Shown here in pieces: positions 10,517 through 21,266 of a stretch of DNA of 64,000 nt (the stretch's first letter is position 1; each line of letters opens with the position of its first letter). The translations under genes were made by a program, and so were the position numbers. Under the pieces are notes generated by a model. That model saw only the letters and a list, made by a program, of their open reading frames with translations. It did not search any database and was not told the DNA's origin. Source of the DNA: Rhynchopus sp. YZ270_cl-10 (lineage: Eukaryota; Euglenozoa; Diplonemea; Diplonemida; Diplonemidae); assembly GCA_964035575.1 (NCBI GenBank), contig OZ037930.1, forward strand, positions 1-64,000. The letters are read 5' to 3'.

Positions 10517-11833
10517 TCAACGAATTCTTCTCCGTGTGAAAGACTTGCGCACTTCGTGTTCCGTGATGTAATCTTCTGTCATCGGGGCTTCTAGCGTCGG
10601 TCCTTCTGGAACCCTCGCTGTGGCAACATCGAACCCTTCCACAATGTCGCTAGACGTTTTGCTGAAAGGAAGCCAACACCCAGCGATGGACATAACCCTG
10701 ATCATGGGAAACCGGAGCCTGTGTAAATCTATGTGTTCTCTGTTGCGCTGGATATCCTTCCAGTGCAGCACGTAGCACGGCGCAGCACCGATGCTGCGCA
10801 GGCGTTCCACCTCTGCTGTGTAGCGGGAACGTTCAGCAGCGCTGCTTGCCGTGCTGCTGCGGTAGATGCATGCAGACAGCACACTGGACGCGATGATGGG
10901 GTTTGCTGCCACGTACGCCTTCGTCACGAGGTGCTCCAGAAGCACGAACTTCCCTGCGTACGCACAGAAGGCGGCAAGGCTCTTTCCTTCGCCCCAATTC
11001 CAGTGTGCGAAGTGTGTGCAAGGGATGCCGCGGTTCTCACAGTACTGTTCCCACGCAGGAAACAGCACATCCCACAGACGCAGCACGTCCTCATCACGCA
11101 CACCATTCTTCCCGCAGATGCTTGCCAGCGTCACAAGAGGGCTCTCGTCACGAGGACCCACAAAGTCGTACCTGGCGTTTCTATCCAAAGCGCCATGCCG
11201 CAGAAGCAGAAGCACCATGTCGACATCCACGTTGCGCACCGCGAAGTACAGTGCGTTCACGTAGCTCCTCTTGTTGCGCCATCGGTAGGGTCCCGCAGGG
11301 TAGTGAGTGGTAAGACGTAAACGTGCGTCAGTGTACTTCGAGTGCCACGTGTGGGTGACCTCATCCACAGGGCAGGGGAAGTCGCTGTTGAGCAGCATCT
11401 CCGCAATGTCGCAGTGCCGGTTCCTCACCGCAACCATCAACGGCGTCTTGAGACGCTCTCCCCCTCCCCCACACAGGTCCTCACCTGTGGCCAGCATCAA
11501 CTCGATGCGCTCCAGGTTTCTGTGTGCAATCGCATTCACGAAGGCGTCCCGTCCGATCTTGATGTGCAGGCGCCTACACTCCTTCTGTGCACCCACATGC
11601 GTGCCCACGTCGTGTGGGGTCTCGATACAGATCTGCACAGTGCTCCCATCCGTCAGCCCTGTGTTGCCCAGGGGGCAGCTCCCCTGCAGCAGTTCCCCGT
11701 CGTGGTGCAGTGAGATGCGTCCGTGCTTCATCTCCGCAGTGGTCTTCACTGCCTGCATCAGCGTCCGGACACACCAGTCAGGCTCGCACTGCACAGTGTA
11801 CATATGAGGGCCACACGAGGCATAGATGTCCAT
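10517..11833 (-). CDS. Ubiquitin-like + ankyrin-repeat protein, 438 aa
   Basis: Single-exon ORF. Residues 1 to about 76 look like a ubiquitin-like fold: beta-hairpin start (MYTVQCEPDWCVRTLMQAVK), then HHDGELLQGSCPLGNTGL and DGSTVQICIE, matching the ubiquitin pattern of tilt, L-x-D-G-L and a final strand. From about residue 95 there are ankyrin-type helices (DAFVNAIAHRNLERIELMLA, then TPLMVAVRNRHCDIAEMLLN, then NALYFAVRNVDVDMVLLLLR). The C-terminal 180 residues are less repetitive. It probably binds proteins rather than acting as an enzyme. It shares its N-terminal plan (MDI/MEL start, UBL, repeat domain) with the genes at 32144 and 59500. A partial degenerate copy lies just downstream at 9716. 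Confidence 0.8.
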   Translation of the reverse strand: MDIYASCGPHMYTVQCEPDWCVRTLMQAVKTTAEMKHGRISLHHDGELLQGSCPLGNTGLTDGSTVQICIETPHDVGTHVGAQKECRRLHIKIGRDAFVNAIAHRNLERIELMLATGEDLCGGGGERLKTPLMVAVRNRHCDIAEMLLNSDFPCPVDEVTHTWHSKYTDARLRLTTHYPAGPYRWRNKRSYVNALYFAVRNVDVDMVLLLLRHGALDRNARYDFVGPRDESPLVTLASICGKNGVRDEDVLRLWDVLFPAWEQYCENRGIPCTHFAHWNWGEGKSLAAFCAYAGKFVLLEHLVTKAYVAANPIIASSVLSACIYRSSTASSAAERSRYTAEVERLRSIGAAPCYVLHWKDIQRNREHIDLHRLRFPMIRVMSIAGCWLPFSKTSSDIVEGFDVATARVPEGPTLEAPMTEDYITEHEVRKSFTRRRIR

Positions 11834-13166
11834 CTCAATGTGTTTTGGTGAAACCTGGATACAAAAAAAAGTGAAGTTGATTTAGTGCAAACACTTTTGG
11901 ACGGAGGCACTGACATGTTCCTCGTGCACACATCCAATTGGGCAAAAAGGGGTAAAAAGGCAAAAAGAAATCAAAATATCACGAGTCTCGCCCGATGTGC
12001 GGGGGAAAGACAATATCCACCAAGACTGCCTCAAGCAACCTATTGAAAATGTGCTTTTGTGTGTAATAGGTAATCTGTGTGGGTGATAAACGCAGCAATG
12101 TGGCAAGAGAAGAATGGGAAAGTGGTGGTTGGTGGGATTATAGTATTGTGAATTGCAAAATAGTAAAGACCTTTTTTTTGCTGGTAACAAAATGGGTGGG
12201 GGGGCTGTGGGGCACTCGAGAATCAAAAAATTGATTCACTTTTTTTTTGAAAATATTTTTAGAGAGAAAAGCAAAAAACGCAAAATGGCAAAAAAAAAAA
12301 CAAACACACAGAAAAAATACTCACAGAAAAACCCAGCAAAAAAAAAAAAAACTAAATTTGAGATGAAATGGCGTGGACTTCACCCCATCAAAAAATAAAC
12401 TTCAGGACACGCGCCCCGTAGGGGGTGGGCCTCTGGGGGTGCTGCGCGCTCAAACTTCAAGCGTGGGGGGGTTTGTTGTTGTTTAGTTAGTATCCAAGCC
12501 GTTCACCTGCAGAAGGTTGTACTGAAAAGACAAGGCAGAGAGCCTGTCCCCCTGCCTGCCATGGGTTAGCTGAACAGACAGAGTGTAATACATACCTACA
12601 TTAGAGCAAAGACGCTTGGGGGGGTTTTTTTTAGTTTAGTTTTGAAAGCGCAAAAGCAAAAAAAGAAAAACACACACATGGCAAAGTTTTTCGGGGGGGT
12701 CAAAAAAAAACAAAAACAAAAACAAAAACAAAAAATAGACTGAAAAGTGCAAATAAAAGAGCACGAACTGGGGGGAGACAAAACCACAGTCATTTGCCTC
12801 ACTGTACCTCCACCCTTACCGTCATGGATATGGCAGAGTGGATGAAGCAGAAAAGGGTACAATTTTTTTATTGACCAATGACGCATCTGAAACCATTTTT
12901 ATTTTTATTAATTTTTGCCGCAAAGCATTTCTTTTTTTTGTTCGTTTTGGTTACTTTTTTGTTACTTTTGCTGTGATATGAAATAAACCATTGATTTTGT
13001 TTGATCTCCGCCCCCTTCCTTTCCTCTGTCTTCATAATTGCAATGTTTTTAAATAGGCACGGCAATTATTTGCATTCATGTTTTGTTTTGGTACAAAAAA
13101 AAACAAAGAAAAAACAGGAACATCAGCCCCCCTCACAACACGGCAAGGAAAAGTTTTGTGGCAGTT
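11834..13166. other. Intergenic, A/T-rich homopolymer runs
   Basis: Contains many A and T runs and (CAAAAA)n near 12710-12735. No exon with recognisable coding content was found. It separates the 5' end of the UBL-ankyrin gene from the 3' end of MBF1. Confidence 0.5.
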
Positions 13167-14595
13167 CTAGTTCTTGGCTTTGCTCTTCTTTCCTGCAGGC
13201 TTGGCTGCGGGCTTGTCGCTCTTCTTGACAGGCTTCTGGATCTCTTTTCCGGCTTCCTGTGTAACGAGACGGGTGACACAATGGATTTCTAAGATATATT
13301 TATTCGCAAACCCGAAACAAAAATTACGCTACGAGGCTCGAACTAATGCCCCGTTGTGCACATGTTTGTATAGAGTTGAAAAAGAAGGAAGTGCACGTGA
13401 GCATCTGTGCAGTCACATCAGAGAAACGCTTTGTGTAATACAACATCGAATGCACCAACACCGATCTTGACATCTTGACATCTTGACATCTTGACATCTT
13501 GACATCTTGACATCTTGACATCTTGACATCTTGACATCTTGACATCTTGACAGCTTGACATACCTTACCACGGAGGTGGATACCAAGGGCACGCTCCATC
13601 TTCGAGATCACCGTGTTGTTGGGAAGCGCCTTGCCGTTCTCGTACTCCTGCGTGTGGGTGGTGTGGGTAGAAAATCAGTGCTTGGGTGATCCCTGAAGTG
13701 CCGCAATATGGCCAAAAAGGGTAATGTGTGGTGTTTGAATGAAGCTTTTGGGCAGACAGTTGCCTTTTTGCAATGTTCTCAATCGGATAAAAATCGCACA
13801 GGATGGTTCCGTGTGTAGTGCCTTGACGTACATGGAGTGTGGTTTAGTGGTCTATAGTAGTGGCGTACCTTGATAATCTGCTCGCGCTCCTGGGTGTTGT
13901 GCGCAAGGTCCTTTTGACTCCAGCCCTTCTGCTGGCGTGCGCGCTGGAGGGTGAGGCAGAAGTTGTGGGAGACGGTCTTGTGCTTGTAGTTCTCGTTGTC
14001 ATCGTCAAGCTTCTTGTGGTTCGTGCTGCCAACGTTGTGCTGTTTATAATGTTGGAGGTGTCTTGCAATTTTTAACGTTACCGTATTCGTACACATTATC
14101 GACCGTACTAATGTTCGACCGTAAATATGTTCGTCCGTAATAATGTTCGACCTTTTCAAGATTTTTCTGGAAGTTCGACCTTTTTTACGGTCGAACATTT
14201 TTACGAACACGGTACTAGTAATTCCTGGGGGAAAATATCCTGTTCAGCGCAGGATCTCACACAGGATCACAGTGTCTGTGTGAAGGTGGAAAAAATATGA
14301 GCAAAAACTTTGAATAAAAGCGCATCTACGTACACTGCGTAAAAAAAATGACAAGGTAGGGTCTCTCTTTTTTATTCTATTCCTTCAACATTTTGTTGTG
14401 ATATACCTGCTGGTTCACTGTACGTCCACCAGCAGCCTGGTGGGGTCCTGAGCGCGTCACAAACTTCGAGTCGCCGTTCTGCATACGCGGCGCAGCACCA
14501 CCAATGCTCGCCACTCTGCCACCACCGTTGCTTGGGGGGCGCTGGCCAAGGGTCACCGTGGACCAGTCCTGACCCGTCGTGACGTACTTGCTCAT
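13167..14595 (-). CDS. MBF1: Multiprotein bridging factor 1 (MBF1/EDF1), 4 exons, 177 aa
   Basis: Exons (minus): 14595-14407, 14039-13869, 13647-13564, 13256-13167 (63, 57, 28 and 29 codons), all joined in phase 0 with donors GTATAT, GTACGC and GTATGT. The product opens with MSKYVTTGQDWSTVTL (the MBF1 N-terminal domain; compare DWDTVT in animals). The conserved cro-type helix-turn-helix follows: LQRARQQKGWSQKDLAHNTQ, then EYENGKALPNNTVISKMERA, then LGIHLRGK. A Lys/Ala-rich tail ends in KKSKAKN. MBF1 bridges sequence-specific activators to TBP and also works at stalled ribosomes. The family is about 145-155 aa, so this one is slightly longer, through the linker and basic tail. Intron 3 holds an octamer microsatellite and intron 1 an inverted-repeat element. 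Confidence 0.93.
13465..13552. repeat. (TTGACATC)n octamer microsatellite in MBF1 intron 3
   Basis: About eleven perfect tandem copies of an 8-bp unit directly inside the donor side of MBF1 intron 3. Perfect identity suggests recent expansion. Confidence 0.93.
14085..14215. repeat. Short inverted-repeat element in MBF1 intron 1
   Basis: Contains GTTCGACC repeatedly and an inverted pair GTTCGACCGTAAA / TTTACGGTCGAAC, bounded by ACCGTATTCGTAC on the left and ACGAACACGGTAC on the right. A diverged relative with the same TTTGACCTTTTTACGGT words lies at about 61978-62060. This looks like a small MITE. Confidence 0.55.
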
Positions 14596-15665
14596 TTTGT
14601 TTCCTTCTGTTTTTCCTTCGGGAAAAAGGGTTTTATTCTGCAGTGTTTGATGCCTTACAATATAGGGAGAGGACAAAGAGTGTGGGGAACAAAAACGTCA
14701 AAATTGGACAAATAGTTTCTATTTCTATTGAGAGTTCTACATCCCCATCCCCCCATTTTATTCAGGTAGCTTAGATGTGCTAGTAAAACGCCCCAACGCG
14801 ACCTACCCGTACCGGGTCCACACGCGGTTCTGGTTTCACCGTTGCACCTCTCATCAGCAGGCTGTGGGAAGGTAGTGTTGTTGGTGCATTTTTTTTTTTG
14901 AAAATGTGGTACAAAATTGGAAGCAAAAAAAAACCCCAATCACATCCATGAAGCGAAAATATTACACAGGAATTTATTTACTAAGCAACCACCTTCACAC
15001 ACAAATAGGAAACCCTGAAAACACACACACACACACACATACGTCCTGGGCTGGACGGTAAATTGCATCCGGGGGTATATGGCGCCTCCAGAAGCCCTAT
15101 GAAGAACCCTGAGGGTAAAACGTCACCCCCCTTTTTTCCCCTTTTGTTTTGTGACGGTCAGTCCAGTGGGCAACCTGCATTGCACCTCGCAGGCCCCATT
15201 GCCACACCCTGGGTGGTGAAGTGTGCCGACTGTACAACTGCCCAAAGTCAGGCCAAGCTCATTGCACTGAGGGAGCTTGCCACATCCTCGGGTGAGGTGT
15301 GCTGCCTGGAAAGACATTCAACTTTTATTTAGCCATAGTACCTTTTTTCCGCAGAGACTGTTCAAAATGGTCACAGGCGCCGCAGCTACACCACTAGTTG
15401 GTGTTTCATGGTAAGTGCGTCATACCGCCATGTATCACAGGGCAGGTGCCCGCGAAGATGAAAACCCCACAGGGTGAAGATCAAATCCTGATGTTGAATG
15501 ACGGTTGGAGAAATTGATTTTGTATACCCCCCGCTCCAATCGTCCGCGAAGAACCCTCCCCTTTTTATTTTATTTTATTCGTAAGGAGTCACCTAAACCA
15601 TATCAATAAGCCGTAGCCTCTCCCTCAATATGGCTGGTAGAAGTGACAAGTGGGCCATACTCCGT
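14596..15665. other. Intergenic upstream of MBF1
   Basis: No gene recognised. 15020-15040 is (CA)n. An 89-aa plus-strand frame at 15063-15332 has no family resemblance. T-rich and A-rich runs are common. Confidence 0.45.
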
Positions 15666-16809
15666 TCAGGCGTTACCCACTCTAAACCCGTTATCAAACA
15701 CACACACATACTCTAGCAGAGGTGCCACCTCGTACTTATGCTGCTCTTTGTGCAGCGCGGCGTATGCACGCTGTGGTGCGATGCGCACGTTGACGGGGAA
15801 CTGCTGCAGAGCGGCACGTGGCTGTGGGTCGGGGCCCTCGGACGTCTCCTCAGCCTCCTCCTCCTCTTCCCTGCCCCTCACCAGGAATGGGCTCTCCGAC
15901 TGTGCCCTTGGGTGGGAGCGCTGTGAGCGTGGTGGGCTTGGGATTGGGCTTGGCATCGGGCTTGGCATCGGGCTTGGGCTTGGGGCACGGTGTGAGTGTT
16001 CTTCTTGTGTCTCCTCCTCCCCCGCTCCTTCCTCTTCAGACACTCCACCGCAGTCGCTGTGAAGGTCTGCCTCAGGCGACTGCACCGGGGGTGGGGGTGC
16101 GCCTGCCTTGGGCGGTGGTGAGGGTGAGGGTGCCACCCCCTTCTCTTCGTCCTCGTCGTTGGCTGTAGGTTTCTCGGGTGGAGTATGCTGTGCTGCTGCA
16201 GCACAGTGCAGTGCGGCACGCAGCACATCCACCGCACGCCACGCAGTGTCGTCTGGAGCAGATGCTGCGCCGTTCTGCAGTGCGGCCTTGAGTGCCGCCA
16301 CCTGCGCCGCAGCAGCCTCCCCTGCAGGCTGTGTGCTGTGCTGCGATAACAACGCCTCGGATTCGTTAAGTGTGTCCTGCAAGACCCGCAGCCGTGCGTC
16401 CGAGACAACCCCACTGACCACTGTCGAGACTGAGGAGGTGCAGCGCCGTGCAGTGTCACGCTCCTCTTGCGCGTCGACGAAGCGGTTCACCTGTTCGATG
16501 AGCGCTTCGTTCTCGGCGCGCGCAGAGGCCAGACCGTGCAGCTCAGCTTGGAGGTGCTGCACCTGCGCTGCGAGCACATCTGCTTCGCGTTGCATGGACG
16601 CAGTCTTCTCCTTAAACGCGATGCCAAGCTGCTCATACGCAGCGTAGTGCGCACGCTTCTGTTGTGTGCTGCGAGCCTCCGCTGCCGTCAGTAGTGCCCG
16701 CACCTTCACTTCGGCAGCACGCGCTGCGCCAACCTCGCCCACAAGCTCCGCCTCACGCAGACGTAGTCGCGACACCTCCCTCTGCTCTTCTTCAAGACGC
16801 CTGCTTATT
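15666..16809 (-). CDS. Coiled-coil protein, 3' exon(s) only, at least 381 aa
   Basis: A minus-strand frame ends at a stop at 15666. It appears to be a terminal exon beginning at 16809 after an AACAG acceptor (RISRRLEEEQREVSRLRLRE ...), so the true N-terminus lies in an exon I could not identify. The first 190 residues form Ala/Glu/Arg-rich heptads typical of a coiled coil. The middle is Pro/Ser/Glu-rich with a repeated PSPMPSPMPSPIPSP motif. The end (PVNVRIAPQRAYAALHKEQH) is less biased. The alternative start at 16775 would need a GTG codon, so an intron is more likely. Function unknown; a structural or scaffold role is only a guess. Confidence 0.6.
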
Positions 16810-18526
16810 CTGTTGGGAAAAAGGTTGAAAATAGAATCTGACTTCGGCTGTCAATTGAACAGCAAATAAACCCCGAAATATATAAAGCGAAGTTATTATG
16901 CACCTCCGACTGACCCACGTACGATGCCAGCCCCAGATGAAAGCACAAGATACAAAAAAAACATGTGAAGATCTTCCTCGAGACGAAACAGTGGTGGCAG
17001 CAGTGCTGGCAGATGAGAAGGAGAACACGGACAGCAACTTGAGGAAGGCAGCAGATGTGCCCACCACCTTCAACTAGGCCGCGAAGTGGAAGGGGTTCAC
17101 TTCGTAGCAAGCGTCTCAGAGGGGTGTACGGGGAAAACCAAAGGTGCCGTCCGTGTACCATCCTGCACGTATTGTTCACGTTTTCTCACTGCGTGTGCAA
17201 AAAGGTGATATTTCGAGCCACTCCTAGGATCGAGATATCGTGCAAAAAAAAGACAACCACTTCAACACCCATATTGTGGAATTGACATCAGTGTTGCGCA
17301 GAAATTAATGAATATGTTGGGAGGCGCCACAGTTCCTGTCGGTTTGTCGTGAAGACAAGCATGGAGAAAAGGACTCGATGACATTACTGAAGTCTCTTCC
17401 ACTGCCATGAAGACGTGACGAACTTAGAAGTGTATATTTTGATTTGAAGTTAACATCTGATGAAAAGAAGTTGGTCCATGCATGGTTGGCTATTAAAAAT
17501 AGGGGGGTGTGCATTGATACCTCCCCAACGAGACAGGTGTGGTGCCCACGATCCCCTCAGCCGGGCTTGCAGCAGGGCAGGTTCGTTCCAGCTCGCCTGC
17601 AACCTCACCTCCATCGGTGGAGGGTGTGGAGGGTGTGTGGTGGCTGAAGGCGTCTTCATCACTCATCTTTGTTTTTGTTTCAAAATATTGTGTAGTGTGT
17701 AGGGAAACCCTAGAGAGGATTTGCTTCTGGTTTGTTTCGTTGGGTATTGATATGTTTTTGCAACGGGGGAATTTAGAAGAAGAAAACTGTAGTTATTGCC
17801 GACTGACCCATACACGATGCCAGCCCCGGATGAAAGTACAAATGCCCCCCCCCTCCCTCCCTGCGGCCAACAACAGAAAGTGTAAAATGATGTTCGATGC
17901 CGGCAGTACAGTGTAGTGCGCAAAAAACGCAAAGAAAAAGAAAGCCCGCGAAAACGGCTCGGTTGTTTTCCTAATCATCTCCAGAAAGGGGGGTGATAAA
18001 CTATTAGAACAGGAAAAAAATCACCATTTTTTTTGTTCTGTTTTGCGAGAGAAAAAATCCCATTCTGACTTCTGTGTGAAAACAAAACAAAACGCAAAAA
18101 CAAAAAAGGCGTAAAAAAAAAAAGAGACTAAATCCCGGCAAGCTTCATTCTTATGCAAGGTGGCCCTGTAAGGCCCTGACGTGTTATTTTACCCTGTATT
18201 GGACTCCGTAGACATCATGTCTAAACAGGGCCACCGTGTGGTGGATCATTTTGTTTTGTTGGGAGGAGTGGAACTGCGGACAAAGCAGAATGGATTTTTT
18301 TGTTGTATTTTATTTTTTTTTGAAAAGGCTAGCAAAAACTGACCCACTACTTTGCGCTAATTCACACACACACACCCCATCACCCATGCTTTTTTTTGTT
18401 TCTTTTTTTCGAAAACTTGACTCCATCAATTGGTGAAATAGACCACCAGACTCCCTCGCCCCCCTTGATCATTTCTGTGAGATCTGAAACTGAGAAAAAC
18501 ACACACAGCCCACACAACCCACTACC
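16810..18526. other. Intergenic with dispersed repeats and an orphan exon-like ORF
   Basis: Two copies of a dispersed repeat with core GACTGACCCA...GATGCCAGCCCC.GATGAAA lie at 16906-16946 and 17801-17843 (a third at 45976-46022). On the plus strand 16972-17077 reads EDLPRDETVVAAVLADEKEN and ends TTFN-stop, which looks coding but has no partner exon. A hairpin with 11-bp arms GGTGGCCCTGT / ACAGGGCCACC lies at 18162-18232. A 125-aa plus frame at 17539-17916 has no recognisable domain. Confidence 0.45.
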
Positions 18527-21266
18527 TCAATGCTCCCAGGCAGTCTCGAAGGCGGACTTCGCCAAGAAAGCGATGAGAAGACAGATCCAAATACCCCATT
18601 TGAATCGCAGGAAGAACGGCAGCTTCACCTCTGTGGGGAGGAGCAGGGTGCCGCGGTGCGGGACAGCAAGCTTGCGGCCGTCTTTGAAGTGCTTGAGCAT
18701 GTAGTCCCCTTCGCCCTCCATTTCGTAGCCCAGCTTGCGGTAGTAGTTGCGGGTGCCCACCCCTGCGATGACGGCAACCTTTGTGTAGCCTGCCTTATGC
18801 GCGAGCTCCTCTGCCTCCGCCATCAGGTTCGTGCCAAACCCGACGTGCTGCGCGTTGCTGTTCTTCATGTCAGTTGACACCAGCTGCCCGTAGACGTGGA
18901 GCTCTCGGATTAGTGCTGCGCCGACCAGCTCGGGGAAGAGCCCCTTGGGGAAGTACTTCCGGTTGCCCAGGCGGAGGCGTGCGAAGCCACAAAGGATGTC
19001 GCCCGGTGATTCGTAGGAAATGAAGTATTCGTCGGCACGGTTGCCTTTGTAGTGGCGTGTGACGAGAACAGCCTCCGCAGCCTGTGCGCGGGAGCGGTCG
19101 CGTGCAGCAATGCCTTCGCGGTAGGCTCCACGCTTGCCGCCGCCTAGCTTGACCTCGCCCTGCTGCCAGCCACCGATGTCACCGCACTCCCTGCACCGGA
19201 TGCACATACACCGTGTACCCTCAGCGCGCATGTTGCCCAGGATCAGCTCACGGAAGTTCGGGCATGAAGACCCGGCAACAATGTACTGTACAGGAATGTC
19301 TCGTACAATTCTGTTCAGACGGATCCATGGATGAATCTTCGCCTTCACCCTCGCAATGACCCGCGCCATTTCCTCCTCGGAGTACGGAACGTAAGTGCCG
19401 TCTCGGTACCACTTCTCAATGCGGGTCCACGGGAGCACCTCGCATGGGTAGATCTTCCACTGGTCTGCCTGGAAGTCTTCGTTGCTGACGACGCGGTCGA
19501 ACATCATGTTGTCGATCTCGACGGAGCTGCCGGGCAGGTTGGGCATAAGGTGGATGTCGATCTTGTAGCAGGCGTCCTTCAGCAGGCGCAGTGCTTCAAT
19601 CGCGTCGCTTGCGTTGTGCCCACGGTTGATGTGCGACAGAATCCCGTCATCGACGTGCTGCATACCCAGCTGCACACGCGTGCACCCGTAGCGTCGCAGG
19701 CGGCGCAGCTCTGCCTCGTTGATGCAGTCAGGCCGTGTCTCAAGCGTCAACCCAATGATCTTGCACTTCGCGTGCTCGTTCATGTTCTGCTCCTCCTCAA
19801 GCGAAAGACGTTCGCGTTGCGGCAGAAGGAAAGTGTTTGCTGCATAGAACAGATCGCGGCAGAAGGACTCCTGTGGGCGTGGGTGGTGTTATAAAGAACG
19901 AAAAGTTGAAAGATGAATATGCCACACGTTCAACAAAAGAACCGAACGCTGGATATGCCTCTCCGAATCGAAGATCTGGAGGCACTTTGAGCAAAAAACT
20001 AAAAGAGAACAATACAAATAACATACCTGGTACTCCAGGGGATAGGAATGCCACGTACCACCAAGCACCAACAGCTCTACCTTGTCTGCGGGGTGGCCGT
20101 TCTGATAGAGCACAAAGACGCGGTCGAGGAACTGCAGGACGGGGTCGAACTGGTTCTGGTTCGCACGTCGCACGGCAGGCTCGTCACGGAGGTAGCTACG
20201 TGGCTGGCCGGGCTGATCCGGACAGTAGTGGCAGTCCCACTTGCAGCTGAAGTTCTGCGCCTTGTCGCCCTCAAACGAAGGCGTCGGGCTCGTCAGCACC
20301 GTCACCACAAGCACACCGCTCTGGCTCTTCGCCGCCTTCGTGATAAGACCCTGCCGGAACTCCTCATCCGCCTCAATCTTGCCCTGCTTCACAAGGATGA
20401 GGTACATCTGCAGCACCGTCGCCTTCTTGGGGGTAAACTTCAAGGCACGTCGGATCTTAATCATACACTTGTTGTAGTCATGCTCGCTGCGCGGCGCGTA
20501 TTCGAGCAGGAGGTGCACAACCTGCGTGTACTTCTCGACCTGTATTGTGAAGAAACGGTATCGACACACATCATGCAAGGAAAGGCATACCTGGTCCTCT
20601 GGGACAGGGTCCCCGTAGCGTTTGTAAATGTCTTCAACACTTCTGTTTTCGTAGCGCAGTGCTGACTCGCCGAGCTGTGTGTGTGTGTGTGTGTTTCAGA
20701 CCAAGTTACCTAGGGTATTTCGTGTTAATTAAATCAAGGCCGCACTTGCAAGGATTAGCCACAATCAACGCCCCGGATAGATGCCCCCGACCATCCCCCG
20801 AGTGTAGTTGAAATAAGTTTTGCCTGAGAGACCAACTGTCGGTCATCCAGTTTACCAGGGATGTACCTCGAAAGGACCTGCATGCAGGTGGGTTCTAGGC
20901 CCGATGAGTGGGGAGCAGTCTATCCGTGGTGCGCGCTTTAGAAGTAATTTGTTTGTTTTCATCATTTACCGTCGGGGGCACGGGGTCCTGAGCGGACCCT
21001 GCGATGCCCAACTCGCTGAAGGGGAGGTGTCGTCACTCACCTGGGTCCGTCATCATGCCAAGGGTTCTAGTCTTGGCATTCCGGAGCTGCTGCCCCTTGT
21101 GTGTGTGTGTGTGTTTGTAAACCAAAGATGACTCCTTTCAGGTCAAATCCGAATCAAAAAGAGAAGGCAAGATGAACCTCAGCCCTTTATGTACATAGCC
21201 TATTAGGGTACATACCTCCTCGTTTGGCAGCAGCGGGGCAAACGGGGCAATACTCCTGCTCGCCAT
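18527..21266 (-). CDS. ELP3: ELP3-like radical SAM / GNAT enzyme with C-terminal hydrophobic tail, 4 exons, 663 aa
   Basis: Exons (minus): 21266-21216, 20674-20591, 20539-20027, 19870-18527 (17, 28, 171 and 447 codons), all phase 0, donors GTATGT, GTATGC and GTATGT. The radical SAM domain carries C144-X3-C148-X2-C151 (SCKWDCHYCPDQPGQPRSYL), LLVLGGTW, GLTLETRPD and CTRVQLGMQH. Then come NLPGSSVEIDNMMFD, QADQWKIYPCEVLPWT and a Cys cluster (CMCIRCREC). The C-terminal GNAT domain has RELHVYGQLVS, HVGFGTNLMAEAEELAH and GVGTRNYYRKLGYEMEG. ELP3 catalyses the carboxymethyl step on wobble uridine of tRNA. The last 32 residues contain WGIWICLLIAFLA flanked by basic residues, which looks like a tail anchor; tail-anchored mitochondrial Elp3 is known in Toxoplasma. 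Exon 1 is short, and its start is inferred from splicing. Confidence 0.92.

Noticed and set aside
16972-17077. Terminal exon of a plus-strand gene
   Set aside because: Coding-like text with a stop, but no pyrimidine tract plus AG in the right frame and no upstream exon; listed only within the spacer.
20675-21215. Structured RNA in the large ELP3 intron 1
   Set aside because: Some short complementary words (for example near 20870-20910 and 20970-21080), but no known RNA fold could be assembled by eye.
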